Shown: piece by piece, positions 1 through 9,000 of the stretch
How positions within the stretch are numbered: position 1 is the stretch's first letter
Layout: every line of letters starts with the position of its first letter
NCBI GenBank assembly: GCA_022424925.1
Contig: JAKMGM010000043.1
Span: 1 to 29,351, forward strand
DNA length: 29,351 bases
Origin: Candidatus Poseidoniaceae archaeon
Lineage (GTDB): Archaea > Thermoplasmatota > Poseidoniia > Poseidoniales > Poseidoniaceae
Reading direction: 5' to 3'
Program-made: the position numbers and the translations under genes
Notes under the pieces: model-generated
Told to the model about the DNA's origin: nothing
What the model saw: only the letters and a program-made list of their open reading frames with translations
Databases searched by the model: none

Positions 1-1308
1 CACCAATTCTCCATTGTCCCAAACGCTGCCGACTTTCCCTTTAATCGCAGCAAAACTTCTACCGTCATCTAACCTGAGGAAACGGCCGTCGTTTAACACG
101 ACCCAAGGGCCGTCTGTATCGTCGGATGGCGTTATTGCACACGCTTTACCTGGTCGTTCGATTTTCATTTGTGTGCCAATGGTGATGAAATCATCCATGG
201 CGAGCATTGAAGCAGTGTTTGTTGATGCTGCGGCAAGGCCTGAAGGACGAGCGCGACCGTATCGCAAACGAAACCCACCAGGCTGAAGCGGCGCCCCGAA
301 CACCGGTCTTCCAGCGATGATGTCTTTCATATATTTCGAGATGACAGGTACTTTGCGGGACTTGAATTGCGGCCCCTTGCCATCTCCGTCTTCCGCCTTT
401 CCTTTCGAGGCAAACTTGGAAATGAAATCCCACCCAGGCACCTTCAATCGTTCCGTATGCTTTTGGATTTTCGGCGCTTTGAGGCACATTCCTTCTCCAA
501 TCACGAGCAGTACACCGCCCCGGATTCTTGCTTCATCGATGTTGCGAACACGCCCATATCCGGCGCATTCGATTCGCTCAGTCGACTCCCCGTTGATCAT
601 GATTGGACATGCGCGTACGATTTCTTCAATTTCTTCAGGGGAGGGACGATACTGCAGATTGCCACGATACAATCCAAATTCTTCTTTCACCCGTTCGACT
701 TCTGGGTCTGTTGGCTGATAATGACCGATATTGAGTTCCCGACGAATCATGTCAGCAATCAATACCGCAAGTGCTTGGGCCGTACCGCCCGCTGCCCGAA
801 TAGGTCCGGCAAAATGAACGGAAACGAATTGCGAACCGTCGATATTGTTGAGCAAACGAACTTCACTGATTCCTTCGAGGGGTGCGACCAAGACGGCCTC
901 AGTCAAGACTGCAAGTCCAACGCGCAGCCCAACATCAATGGCCGTGATGAGGTCGTAGCCCTGTTCACGGAAACCCCTTGCTACGCTCTGCGCCATCATG
1001 ATTGAGGTCGATTCTCGGTCATGTTCGGCCAGAAGTTTTCGAATATCATCAGCGACTTCGTACCCTTCAAGATATTCAATGAGGAGTTTTTCTGTACGTC
1101 CTGCTAAGTCAGCAGCACGCGGGATTTCGACATACTCCTTGTGGTCATAACCAAGTTCGCGGGCTTGTTCAGCCACCAAATAAGCCTCATCAGCGTGTTC
1201 ATCAAGCCATTCATGGTATCTTTTCATCTCTGCTTCAAGACGCTCGGTATCCAGTCCAATGAGGGGGTCATGCCCCCTTTTTTGACCAGCACCACTCGTT
1301 GTTGACAT
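1..1308 (-). CDS. polD2: DNA polymerase D large subunit DP2, N-terminal 436 residues (runs off window)
   Basis: Catalytic large subunit of archaeal replicative DNA polymerase D, which works with the small exonuclease subunit DP1. Only the N-terminal 436 residues are present; the frame is open to base 1, and DP2 proteins are usually well over 1000 aa. Diagnostic stretches are EIPRAADLAGR (61-71), VGLRVGLAVLTEAVLVAPLEGI (126-147), FAGPIRAAGGTAQALAVL (166-183), a segment near 235-245 corresponding to the PICIDGEPT-like region, GRPVFGAPLQPGGFRLRYGR (333-352) and GTQMKIERPGK (378-388). The ATG start at 1308 is divergent from pyrE. Aspartates of the catalytic double-psi beta-barrel would lie downstream, outside the window, and no intein is visible in this part. 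PolD is absent from Crenarchaeota and Bacteria, so it is a strong lineage marker. Confidence 0.96.
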   Translation of the reverse strand, partial: MSTTSGAGQKRGHDPLIGLDTERLEAEMKRYHEWLDEHADEAYLVAEQARELGYDHKEYVEIPRAADLAGRTEKLLIEYLEGYEVADDIRKLLAEHDRESTSIMMAQSVARGFREQGYDLITAIDVGLRVGLAVLTEAVLVAPLEGISEVRLLNNIDGSQFVSVHFAGPIRAAGGTAQALAVLIADMIRRELNIGHYQPTDPEVERVKEEFGLYRGNLQYRPSPEEIEEIVRACPIMINGESTERIECAGYGRVRNIDEARIRGGVLLVIGEGMCLKAPKIQKHTERLKVPGWDFISKFASKGKAEDGDGKGPQFKSRKVPVISKYMKDIIAGRPVFGAPLQPGGFRLRYGRARPSGLAAASTNTASMLAMDDFITIGTQMKIERPGKACAITPSDDTDGPWVVLNDGRFLRLDDGRSFAAIKGKVGSVWDNGELV

Positions 1309-1376
1309 GTGACCTCTTGCATCTTAGCGGCGACCGTTTATCAGTGCCGCGTCGAATTTACATGGAGCCGTAGGCC

Positions 1377-1422
1377 GAGCACGGAACAAAGTTCATGGAT
1401 GCGGGCCATGAGCACGGAACAA
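1377..1422. repeat. 13-nt direct repeat ahead of pyrE
   Basis: GAGCACGGAACAA occurs at 1377-1389 and again at 1410-1422, with a period of 33 nt. The second copy ends on the A of the internal ATG at 1422. Both copies are preceded by GGCC. The repeat spans the two candidate pyrE starts, so it may be a regulatory site or a small local duplication. The rest of the 86-nt intergenic stretch (1309-1394) holds one weak A/T-rich core, AATTTACA at 1351-1358. Confidence 0.5.
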
Positions 1423-2021
1423 TGTCCGTGCATCCCAGTGTCCGAGAACACCCAAGTTGGCAGCGACTTGTTGATTTGGTTCATGAACTTGCTTTCATTG
1501 ATGGCGGTTCAGACGACGCCTTTACACTTGCAAGCGGTCGACAATCGAGATGGTTTTTTGATACAAAACCGGTCATGATGCACCCCGAGTCAACCCACCT
1601 ACTCGGCATGTTGTTTAATCAGCGAATGGACGACCTCGGGGCTGATTTTGTTGGTGGACTTGAACTTGGAGCCGTGCCGCTTACCGCTATTGCGGTGGCG
1701 ACTTCGCCGAAACTGTCGCCTCGCCTAGGGTTCATGGTGCGCAAGGAAGCCAAAGGCCGTGGCGGGCGTAAAACCAACAATCCTCCGGGCATCGAAGGCT
1801 CTTCCTTGGCTGGAGGGGGCAACATCGTCATCGTAGAGGATGTTACGACCACAGGAGGCTCCGCGATTAAGGCGGTTGAGCGAATCCAAAACAACACTTC
1901 GTGCACAGTGCTTGCAGTTATCAGCATCGTTGACCGAGAAGAAGGGGCTAAGCAGGCGTTTTCTGATGCAGGCATACATTTTGAGAGCATCATGACTCGT
2001 TCCGATGTGGCTGGGCAATGA
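1395..2021 (+). CDS. pyrE: Orotate phosphoribosyltransferase
   Basis: Converts orotate and PRPP to orotidine 5'-monophosphate in de novo pyrimidine synthesis. The type I phosphoribosyltransferase PRPP loop is clear as IVIVEDVTTTGGSAIKAV, about two thirds along. The OPRTase hallmarks LVDLVHELAF, FTLASGRQSRWFFDTKPV and FMVRKEAKGRGG (flexible catalytic loop) are all present. Length is 208 aa from the ATG at 1395, or 199 aa from the ATG at 1422 (MSVHPSV...). The shorter form has a more typical N-terminus, and neither start has a good Shine-Dalgarno site. The methyltransferase gene follows 9 nt downstream, so the two are probably co-transcribed. It is divergent from polD2. Confidence 0.94.
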   Translation: MDAGHEHGTMSVHPSVREHPSWQRLVDLVHELAFIDGGSDDAFTLASGRQSRWFFDTKPVMMHPESTHLLGMLFNQRMDDLGADFVGGLELGAVPLTAIAVATSPKLSPRLGFMVRKEAKGRGGRKTNNPPGIEGSSLAGGGNIVIVEDVTTTGGSAIKAVERIQNNTSCTVLAVISIVDREEGAKQAFSDAGIHFESIMTRSDVAGQ

Positions 2022-2030
2022 GGCGAATGT

Positions 2031-3326
2031 ATGGTTGAAATATTCAATCCTGCTACTGCTGGCACTGAGGGCTTGACCGAATTTGCTCCGGATTCAACCG
2101 CTGCTCGTAAACTCATTTTTTATCACGCCAGTGAAGGAAAACCTCTTGCTACACCCTGGCAAGTTGCACTTGCACGCTCAAAACTACTGACCGAACTTCA
2201 GTTACCTGATGGCTATATTCTTGATTGCGCATGTGGAAGTGGCATACAGTTGGGCGCTCACATGGCGATGCTGCAACGGCCGGGCATTGGCGTAGAACTC
2301 GATACAAAGCGCGCCCAAGCAAGCGCAGTCAACCTCCAATCTATCGTCCAGCATCGGAATGAAGTCGGTACAGAGCGAATGGAAAGAACGCGCATCTTGG
2401 CAGCCGACGGCCGGGATGGGGCGGTCATTTGTGCTGCTTTTGCCGATGCATTCTCACTCGATACGTTTCCTAAAATTGCTTTGCTTCACCTTGACCCTGC
2501 TCGCCCCCGCAACAGCCGAACCCATGGGTTGGAGGAGATGGCCCCCCGACTTGATGAAGTTTTCAAGGGATGGTCGCCTTACCTCTCAGATGGAGTCAAT
2601 GGCCCTGCTCTTCTCCTCGACCTTTCGCCTCGTTTGACTCATGAACAGCGGCTTGAAGTTGAATCACTCGTCGATGAAGTGTGGAAGGGAATAGCTCGCA
2701 CTTGGGTGTGGACATCTCGAGGAAGAGGGCGGGTTGACCGACTTGCTCTGTGGCTCGGCGACGCAGCTACGCAAGGCATAGCGCGTCGTTTTGTGCGGAT
2801 TCCTCCTTCGATTACAGACGATGCACACGTCGTTTCGGGTGGGCGACACCTTCAGGCTGGAGATGGTTTGCCCGCTGTAACTCGCCACCCCCCACGGCGC
2901 GGGGAGCGAGTGAGTATCCTTGACGCCGCACTTGTCGAAAGCGGTCTTGCGGAAGATTGGCTGAGAACAGTGTCAAAGGAAGCGGCATTTTCATGGAGGG
3001 TCGTTGCGGGAAGGCGCCCTCAAATCCACCACGCACACCCGCTTCGTCTCGGCCAACCAATGGATAGAATGCTTGTGCAAGCAACCGGCAGAATCGTAGC
3101 TCTTGCCCGCATTGAACTGCAGGTTGACACTGTTGACCAACTGGTTGAACTGGCGTTGGAACATGACATTGGCAAGTTGACAGTCCGGGTTTCAATGCCT
3201 CCTGAAGTTCAACCAAGCGTACAGGGCGCTATCGATCGACAACTTTCGCGTCGTCACGGCCGAAGGGACGCTTTCGTCGTTCAGCAACCGGATGACGAAA
3301 TGTTGCTTCTTTGCATTGTCGAATAG
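2031..3326 (+). CDS. Class I SAM-dependent methyltransferase with THUMP-like C-terminal domain
   Basis: A 431-aa protein. The SAM-binding Rossmann motif I is LDCACGSGI (64-72), followed by the acidic ribose-contacting segment GVELD (87-91). Motif IV reads LHLDPARPR (152-160), the DPAR variant typical of a methyltransferase family that carries a THUMP-like domain. The C-terminal region (about 345-431) looks like that domain: a beta/alpha fold ending in DEMLLLCIVE. THUMP-linked methyltransferases usually act on RNA, so tRNA or rRNA is a plausible substrate, but this is inference. It lies 9 nt after pyrE and probably shares its transcript. The next gene on this strand begins after a 154-nt leader. 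Confidence 0.75.
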   Translation: MVEIFNPATAGTEGLTEFAPDSTAARKLIFYHASEGKPLATPWQVALARSKLLTELQLPDGYILDCACGSGIQLGAHMAMLQRPGIGVELDTKRAQASAVNLQSIVQHRNEVGTERMERTRILAADGRDGAVICAAFADAFSLDTFPKIALLHLDPARPRNSRTHGLEEMAPRLDEVFKGWSPYLSDGVNGPALLLDLSPRLTHEQRLEVESLVDEVWKGIARTWVWTSRGRGRVDRLALWLGDAATQGIARRFVRIPPSITDDAHVVSGGRHLQAGDGLPAVTRHPPRRGERVSILDAALVESGLAEDWLRTVSKEAAFSWRVVAGRRPQIHHAHPLRLGQPMDRMLVQATGRIVALARIELQVDTVDQLVELALEHDIGKLTVRVSMPPEVQPSVQGAIDRQLSRRHGRRDAFVVQQPDDEMLLLCIVE

Positions 3327-3480
3327 GAGCGCACCACGGTACCACGTTTCAGTGGAAAACCGATGTAAACTGTTCTCTGTTTCCGCCCCTCAGTATCGCG
3401 AAGATGCATCGCGGTCTTGATATAGGGGAGGTTGGTCGGGAACCTGCTTGACACTACGTGTTGAGGAGAGGTGAAACACA
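3327..3480 (+). promoter_or_regulatory. Leader and promoter region of the rps13 ribosomal operon
   Basis: This 154-nt non-coding stretch carries a TATA-like core, TTGATATAG (3417-3425), about 56 nt before the start. A strong Shine-Dalgarno site GAGGAGAGGTGA (3461-3472) lies 8 nt before the ATG. A small hairpin is possible: CGCGA at 3397-3401 pairs with TCGCG at 3409-3413 around a 7-nt loop. No RNA gene is recognisable. The presence of a leader contrasts with the leaderless promoters elsewhere in the window. Confidence 0.45.
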
Positions 3481-3948
3481 ATGGCACGACCCAAGGAAGA
3501 AGATTTAGGAGACGATTTCTCGTATATCCTGAGAATGGCAGATACCGATATGGATGGACAGAAGACCCTTTCGACAGCTTTGACGGCAGTTCGGGGCGTC
3601 GGTCCAAGGACTGCAATTCAAATCTGCAAGAACACTGGATTCGACCCTGCTTCTCTCGCCGGCCACCTCTCGGCGGAAGAACAAGAAACACTCCGAGTCG
3701 CTATTGAAGGCTATGCAGAAACCGTTCCTCTCTGGATGCTTAACCGCCAGCGCGACCTTGAAACTGGAGATGAACTCCACCTCACTGGTCAGCAAGTCTC
3801 TCTTACACTTGAAGACGATATCAATCGTCTTCGAACCATGAAGTGCTACCGTGGTGTTCGCCACGCAAGCGGCAACAAGGTTCGTGGACAACGTGGCCGC
3901 TCAAACGGTCGTGGTGGCCTCACACTTGGTGTGAGCCGAAAGAAGTGA
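3481..3948 (+). CDS. rps13: 30S ribosomal protein uS13
   Basis: Small-subunit head protein that contacts the P-site tRNA and the intersubunit bridges. At 155 aa it has the archaeal/eukaryotic length. The archaeal N-terminus is FSYILRMADTDMDGQKTLSTAL (13-34), followed by the helix-hairpin-helix core VRGVGPRTAIQIC (37-49). The basic C-terminal tail YRGVRHASGNKVRGQRGR (123-140) continues with SNGRGGLTLGVSRKK. A strong Shine-Dalgarno site precedes it. It is the first gene of the uS13-uS4-uS11-Rpo3 cluster, with uS4 starting 15 nt downstream. Confidence 0.98.
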   Translation: MARPKEEDLGDDFSYILRMADTDMDGQKTLSTALTAVRGVGPRTAIQICKNTGFDPASLAGHLSAEEQETLRVAIEGYAETVPLWMLNRQRDLETGDELHLTGQQVSLTLEDDINRLRTMKCYRGVRHASGNKVRGQRGRSNGRGGLTLGVSRKK

Positions 3949-3963
3949 TTGGAGGGATGATGT

Positions 3964-4626
3964 ATGGGAGAACCAAAGTTTGCACGACCTAAATTTGACA
4001 CACCTTCTCACCCGTGGAAGGCAGCCCGAATCGAAGAAGAGCATGCAATTCAAGCCAATCACGGTCTGAAGAACATGCGAGAGATTTGGAAGGCCAAGTC
4101 GCAACTTCGCCGACATCGACGTCAAGCCATGCGTTTGATTGGTATGGTCGACACAAGCGAAGCCCACGGAAAAAGAGAGATGGATGACCTCCTTCGGTCA
4201 CTTCACAACAAAGGTTTGATTTCGTCTGATGCAAGTCTGGATGACATCTTGTCGCTGAGTACTGAAGATATTCTCAACCGTCGCCTGCAAGCTCAAGTCT
4301 ACTACAAGGGCTTAGCAATTTCAATGAAGCAAGCACGCCAATTCGTCACCCATGGCAAGATTGTCATTGGTGACCAAAAGGTTACCATCCCTTCGTACCA
4401 AATTTCGAGGGATGAGGAAGAAACGCTCACTTGGCATCCTTCTTGCCCGTGGGCAAACAATCCTGAACACCCAATTCGACAGGCAATTGATGGACGCGCA
4501 TCTTCCGCTGAATACGGCGTTGAAGACGAGGAAGTGGACCCAGAAGCGACTCCAGATTTCGCAACCGAAGTCAAAGACGCTGCTGCTGAAGCACCTTCCG
4601 CAGACGATGTTGGAGGTGAACAGTGA
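3964..4626 (+). CDS. rps4: 30S ribosomal protein uS4
   Basis: Primary 16S rRNA-binding assembly protein of the small subunit. The 220-aa sequence opens with the archaeal segment HPWKAARIEEEHAIQANHGLKN and contains the S4 RNA-binding domain RRLQAQVYYKGLAISMKQAR (about 104-123), followed by HGKIVIGDQKVTIPSYQISR. The C-terminal 45 or so residues are strongly acidic (Asp/Glu/Ala-rich), an extension beyond the globular domain that is also seen in some other archaea. Shine-Dalgarno GGAGG lies at 3951-3955. Its stop TGA (4624-4626) overlaps the ATG of rps11, giving translational coupling. Confidence 0.98.
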   Translation: MGEPKFARPKFDTPSHPWKAARIEEEHAIQANHGLKNMREIWKAKSQLRRHRRQAMRLIGMVDTSEAHGKREMDDLLRSLHNKGLISSDASLDDILSLSTEDILNRRLQAQVYYKGLAISMKQARQFVTHGKIVIGDQKVTIPSYQISRDEEETLTWHPSCPWANNPEHPIRQAIDGRASSAEYGVEDEEVDPEATPDFATEVKDAAAEAPSADDVGGEQ

Positions 4627-5009
4627 TGACTCGCCGTGCTATTGTTAACATCTTTAGTTCATACAACAATATTCTGATGACTGCGACCGACCTTACGGGC
4701 GCTGAAACTATTACAACCTGCTCAGGTGGGCAAGTCGTCAAGTCTTCGAAAGACAGTGGTGGCCAATTCGCAGCCACTCGAGCCGCTGAAAAGATGGCAG
4801 ATGACTTGAAAGACAAGGAATTCACACAACTTATCATCAAGTACCGAGCCCCTGGAGGCAACCTGTCGAACAACACTGGCCCCGGCGCTCAAGCAGCAAT
4901 TCGAGCACTCACTCGTGCAGGAATGACAATCACTCGTATCGAAGACGTGACGCCAATCGCTCACGACGGTACCAAAAAGAAGGGTGGCCGCCGAGGCCGC
5001 CGTGTTTGA
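4626..5009 (+). CDS. rps11: 30S ribosomal protein uS11
   Basis: Platform protein of the small subunit, near the Shine-Dalgarno/anti-Shine-Dalgarno helix. The product is 127 aa. Family motifs are IVNIFSSYNNILMTATDLTG, DSGGQFAATRAAEKMADDLK, YRAPGGNLSNNTGPGAQAAIRAL and the basic end DGTKKKGGRRGRRV. The ATG at 4626 overlaps the uS4 stop (TGATG), with a GTG codon immediately upstream at 4623 as an alternative. The Shine-Dalgarno GGAGGTGA lies at 4612-4619 within the end of uS4. The rpo3 start follows 17 nt after the stop. Confidence 0.98.
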   Translation: MTRRAIVNIFSSYNNILMTATDLTGAETITTCSGGQVVKSSKDSGGQFAATRAAEKMADDLKDKEFTQLIIKYRAPGGNLSNNTGPGAQAAIRALTRAGMTITRIEDVTPIAHDGTKKKGGRRGRRV

Positions 5010-5026
5010 TTTTTGAGGTGGAAAAT

Positions 5027-5959
5027 ATGGATGTACAAATTGTTGATGGATGGCCACGTGGCAATGAAATTCGAATTCTTTTGAGCAACACTGATGCAGC
5101 ACAAGTGAATGCAGTCCGTCGCGCCCTTATCGCAGACGTGCCCAAACTCGCTATCGACAAGGTCAATTTCACGCAAGGTGTTAATCAAGACAACAAAGGA
5201 GAGGTTTTCGAATCTGTTAACGTTCTCCCAGACGAGACCATTGCGCACAGATTGGCAATGATTCCAGTCCCTACGTTCCCCGAGGAAGGCATTACATTCC
5301 CTGAAGACTGTCCAAATTGCAAGGATCTTGCCGAAGAATCCAAGGGTTGTTTGACCTGCCAAGTTCTTTATCACATTCGTAAAGACGGCCCGTCTGAAGA
5401 TTCCGATGAAGAATACCGTACCGTGTATGCTGGCGACTTGACCAACATATCGGATACAATGTTTGACATCCGTGAAGAACACAAGCGAATCCCGATCACT
5501 ATTCTTTCAAAAGGGCAGTTCCTTGAACTGTACGCATTTGCAACACTTGGCCGTGGCCGAGAACATGCCAAATGGTCCCCAGTGGCTGCAGTAGGTTTCC
5601 GACAGCACCACATCGCCAAACTCAACAAGCCAAAGAAGGCCAGTGTTTTGTTTGACCTCGGGCTTACCACCAGTGATGGCAAGCCAATCGATGCGAAACT
5701 CTTTGGAAAGGACAAGACGATGACCGACATCAACCATCTCATGGACCTCGAGAAAGCACTCCATCAAGTCGGCCCTGGAACAAACAGAGACGGTGATTTC
5801 GATGACGCCATCACCCTTGAGCCAGTCGAAGGTTCATACATTTTCAACTACGAGACCGATGGCAGCCTCACTCCAGAGCAAGCCTTCAACGGCGCTATGG
5901 ATGAACTGCAAGGTCGTTTCGATAACTTGGCAAGTGAAATTGAGCGCGCTTTTGCTTGA
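5027..5959 (+). CDS. rpo3: DNA-directed RNA polymerase subunit Rpo3 (D)
   Basis: Archaeal counterpart of Rpb3 and the bacterial alpha subunit; it pairs with Rpo11 to nucleate polymerase assembly. From the ATG at 5027 it is 310 aa. That start has Shine-Dalgarno GAGGTGG at 5015-5021; an in-frame TTG at 5006 would add 7 residues. The family core is NAVRRALIADVPKLAIDKV, followed by IAHRLAMIPV. A four-cysteine loop, Cys95-x2-Cys98 and Cys108-x2-Cys111, sits where Rpb3 has its zinc loop. The separate ferredoxin-like Fe-S domain of some archaeal D subunits is not evident, since no second cysteine cluster follows. It ends the ribosomal cluster here; rpl18e, rpl13, rps9 and rpo10 are not downstream. 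Confidence 0.96.
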   Translation: MDVQIVDGWPRGNEIRILLSNTDAAQVNAVRRALIADVPKLAIDKVNFTQGVNQDNKGEVFESVNVLPDETIAHRLAMIPVPTFPEEGITFPEDCPNCKDLAEESKGCLTCQVLYHIRKDGPSEDSDEEYRTVYAGDLTNISDTMFDIREEHKRIPITILSKGQFLELYAFATLGRGREHAKWSPVAAVGFRQHHIAKLNKPKKASVLFDLGLTTSDGKPIDAKLFGKDKTMTDINHLMDLEKALHQVGPGTNRDGDFDDAITLEPVEGSYIFNYETDGSLTPEQAFNGAMDELQGRFDNLASEIERAFA

Positions 5960-6007
5960 TAGTGTCAGTGTTCTGTATCTGCCCCACCATCGGCATTTAG
6001 GCCGAGG

Positions 6008-6017
6008 TTTCATAACG
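6008..6017 (+). promoter_or_regulatory. Weak TATA-like box for the 1243-aa surface protein
   Basis: TTTCATAACG lies about 28 nt before the ATG at 6038, the same spacing as the clearer leaderless promoters in this window. The match to a TATA consensus is weak, and no Shine-Dalgarno is obvious before the start. Confidence 0.3.
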
Positions 6018-6037
6018 GAGCATGTTAAGGGATTTTT

Positions 6038-9000
6038 ATGCAGAATACCCGCCGAACGGCTCTTTCCATTGTCGCCCTCTTCGTGCTTTCTTCAATGATG
6101 CCTTTTGTTGCTGCTTACGACAAGGAGTTTTCATTCGAAAAATCAACTACAGACGAGACGAAACATATTGAGTCACGGGACATACCTTTGACTGAACTCC
6201 TGTACAAAGACTCCTACGTAGAGCGTGGCACCAGTGGCCGTGCAGCATGTGTCACACAAACTGACGCTGGCACACCAGGTGATGCTGGCAACAGTTCAAC
6301 CACTTCTCGTAGTTTAGGCACTGATCCAAACAGCGGTCAAACCGGAACACAAGGATGCGTTGATTCTGCTGACCCAGAAGACTGGTATGAAATCTCTACA
6401 TCGGCCGGTAAAGATGTCGATATCGAATTGGTAGTTCCAAGTGGTGCAGATTTCGACCTCTATTTGATTGATACTTCAGGCACCTATCTCGATGGTTCGG
6501 AGTCGGTTACAGCTCTTGAGAAAGTGAGTACGTCGGGTACATCACTTTCTGGCGTGTCAAGCACTTTTTATGTTGAAGTGTTTGTCTATAGCGGCGATGG
6601 CCAGTATTCTTTGCGAACTTGGACTAACAATACCCCCCCACGTCCAGATTTGACAATCACCTCAATTGTTGAACCCGCATCCGGCCAAGCTGGTAGCACG
6701 GTCAGCATAGAATACGTTGTTGAAAACATCTACAACACAACTTCCGATGCGTTTGAAGTTCAGTTTGTCCTTTCAACCGACCAAACCTACGATTTCGCAG
6801 ACGACCTTATCGATGCATCCGAGCCTGAAGCAGCCTTGTCCGAGAACACCAGTCGCACCACGACTGCTCAGGTTCTCCTTCCTTCGAATCTTGCCAACGG
6901 CACCTATTACTGGTTGCTTTTTGCAGATGGCTATGACAACGTTACCGAACACAACGAATCGAACAATTTCCTGTGGTCAACAGGTGTTATGCTGGTAGGT
7001 GAATCGTGCGATGACCTGCATCCAAACGGAAAGGATGATGCTGGATTGGGCGGCGATGCCCCCTCTGAAGAAGCGAACGTCTCAGCACCTCTGGGAACGA
7101 ATGTCACCGCATCATACACGGGTTGTATAGACGGTGTCGAATCGAACGACGTATTCGCATTTGACGTCCCTGCGAACCATACGATTGATGTCACTCTAAG
7201 CCTCGACCAATCGGTCTTTGTTTCAATGCAATTGACTGATGCTTTTGCCAACGACGTGGATGCTGCAAGCGCCTTCCTTGGCAATGACGCTGAAGTTTCC
7301 TCGAGCGGGGGCTCCTACGACGGCATAGGTGGAACGTATTACCTCAACCTCTCTCGCTCTGGAACAGCGGTCAACTGGACACTGGATGTCTGGACAAACT
7401 ATTCTACGCCGAAATCCAATCTGGTGATTGAAAACGTTACTATGGTGAATCAGACCAGTGCCGGGGACACCATCGACATCGACATCGAGGTGATGAATGC
7501 AGGAACATTGCTTGCCCCTTCATCACTTCTCACTGCTTGGCTTTCGGTTGATTCTGGTCTCGCAGACCATGATGTAGAGTTGGGCAACATGACGCTACCG
7601 TCGATGGACATCAACGTGTCTGACGTGTTCAAGTTATCAGTGCCCGTTCCTGCGACCACCCCGGGTGGTAATTATTCGATTCTCGTGATGGTGGATTCTG
7701 ACGAACAGATTGATGAGAAAAGCGAAGAAGATAACATGGCTGTCGGCAACGAAGAACTGCTGGTTGATGCCAAAGCGCTTGCATGTCCAACCCAGGATGA
7801 TGCATTGTCAGGTGGCGATGCTGGAGGAGACGATGCATCGGCATTCTTTGTTGGCACAGATATCTCGATAACGCTCAACGGATGCGTCCACAAAGATGTT
7901 GACGATGACGATTGGTATGAGGTTGAAGTTTCTCCTGGACTCAACCTCACCGTGACACTGGTGAATTCTGCGGACCAAGATGCCGACTTGTACATTCATG
8001 ATGACCAGGGAGAATGGTTCGACCGTGGCTTCCTTGGCGGTTCTACTGACGAGACGGTTTCTACCGCAGACTCGACAACATTTGCGGGTGTGGGTGGTAC
8101 CTTCTACATCAGCGTGCAGAGTTGGACGGGACTCGGCGTATACACACTCATCATCGAGACAGAAGGGGTTGACCCGAATAATTTCAACTGCGGGCAACAA
8201 AACGACATCGGCCTTGGACAAGATGCATCCGCAGGCTCAGGAACCAACATAGGGCAAAACCCGACCATTACAGGTCAAGGCTGCTTCAGTGGTAATGACG
8301 AACTCGATGTCTATGCGTTCACCGTGAACGATGGTAAGAATTTCGAGATTCTGTTTGACGCCGACCCTATGTTCGCTATGTCGGCAACCCTAGAGGATGT
8401 GAACGGGGTTATCGTTGCAGAAATCGATAACACCTCGTACGGTCAAATGTTCACTTCGATTAACACCGAGTATGAGGGCGACGAGATTGACTATGTGCTC
8501 ACCGTTCGCTCCGGCGGCAGTTCTGGCGTGTACAATTTAACCATAAACAGTCTCGAGGCTGCACCCGCCGATATCGCTGTAGAATCGCTAATGTGCCCAA
8601 CTGACCACACTTCAGGTTCTGAGGTTCAGATCACATGGGAACTGGTCAGCCTTCGCGGTGATGCTGCCTCGGCTTCCATTACCGTACATCTCGATTTGCT
8701 CGATGAGACCGGAACGCAGGTAGCACAAATGGCGAGTGAGACCATCGTTGTGACTGGAACTTACAACACGACCTTCGGCGAAAAACTCGTTTACTACACC
8801 ACCCAAGACGAGCAAGCAAGTGGAAACTACTCTTGCCGTTTGACTCTTGACGTCGATGACACACTGGTCGAATCCAACGAAACCAACAACGTGTATATTG
8901 GCGAACCATTCTTCATTCAGAACGAACAAGAATTATGGGCTAATGACGTTGACCGGGACGGTTTCAACACAACCGATGTGGGTGACGGCGTTGTCGATGA

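Noticed and set aside
367..1005. Plus-strand open frame of 212 codons
   Set aside because: It lies antisense to the polD2 fragment, whose protein matches the family throughout; the plus-strand translation has no domain-like features.
3327..3480. Possible tRNA or structured RNA gene in the ribosomal leader
   Set aside because: No T-loop sequence or cloverleaf pairing is visible; only a 5-bp hairpin and promoter/Shine-Dalgarno signals are present.
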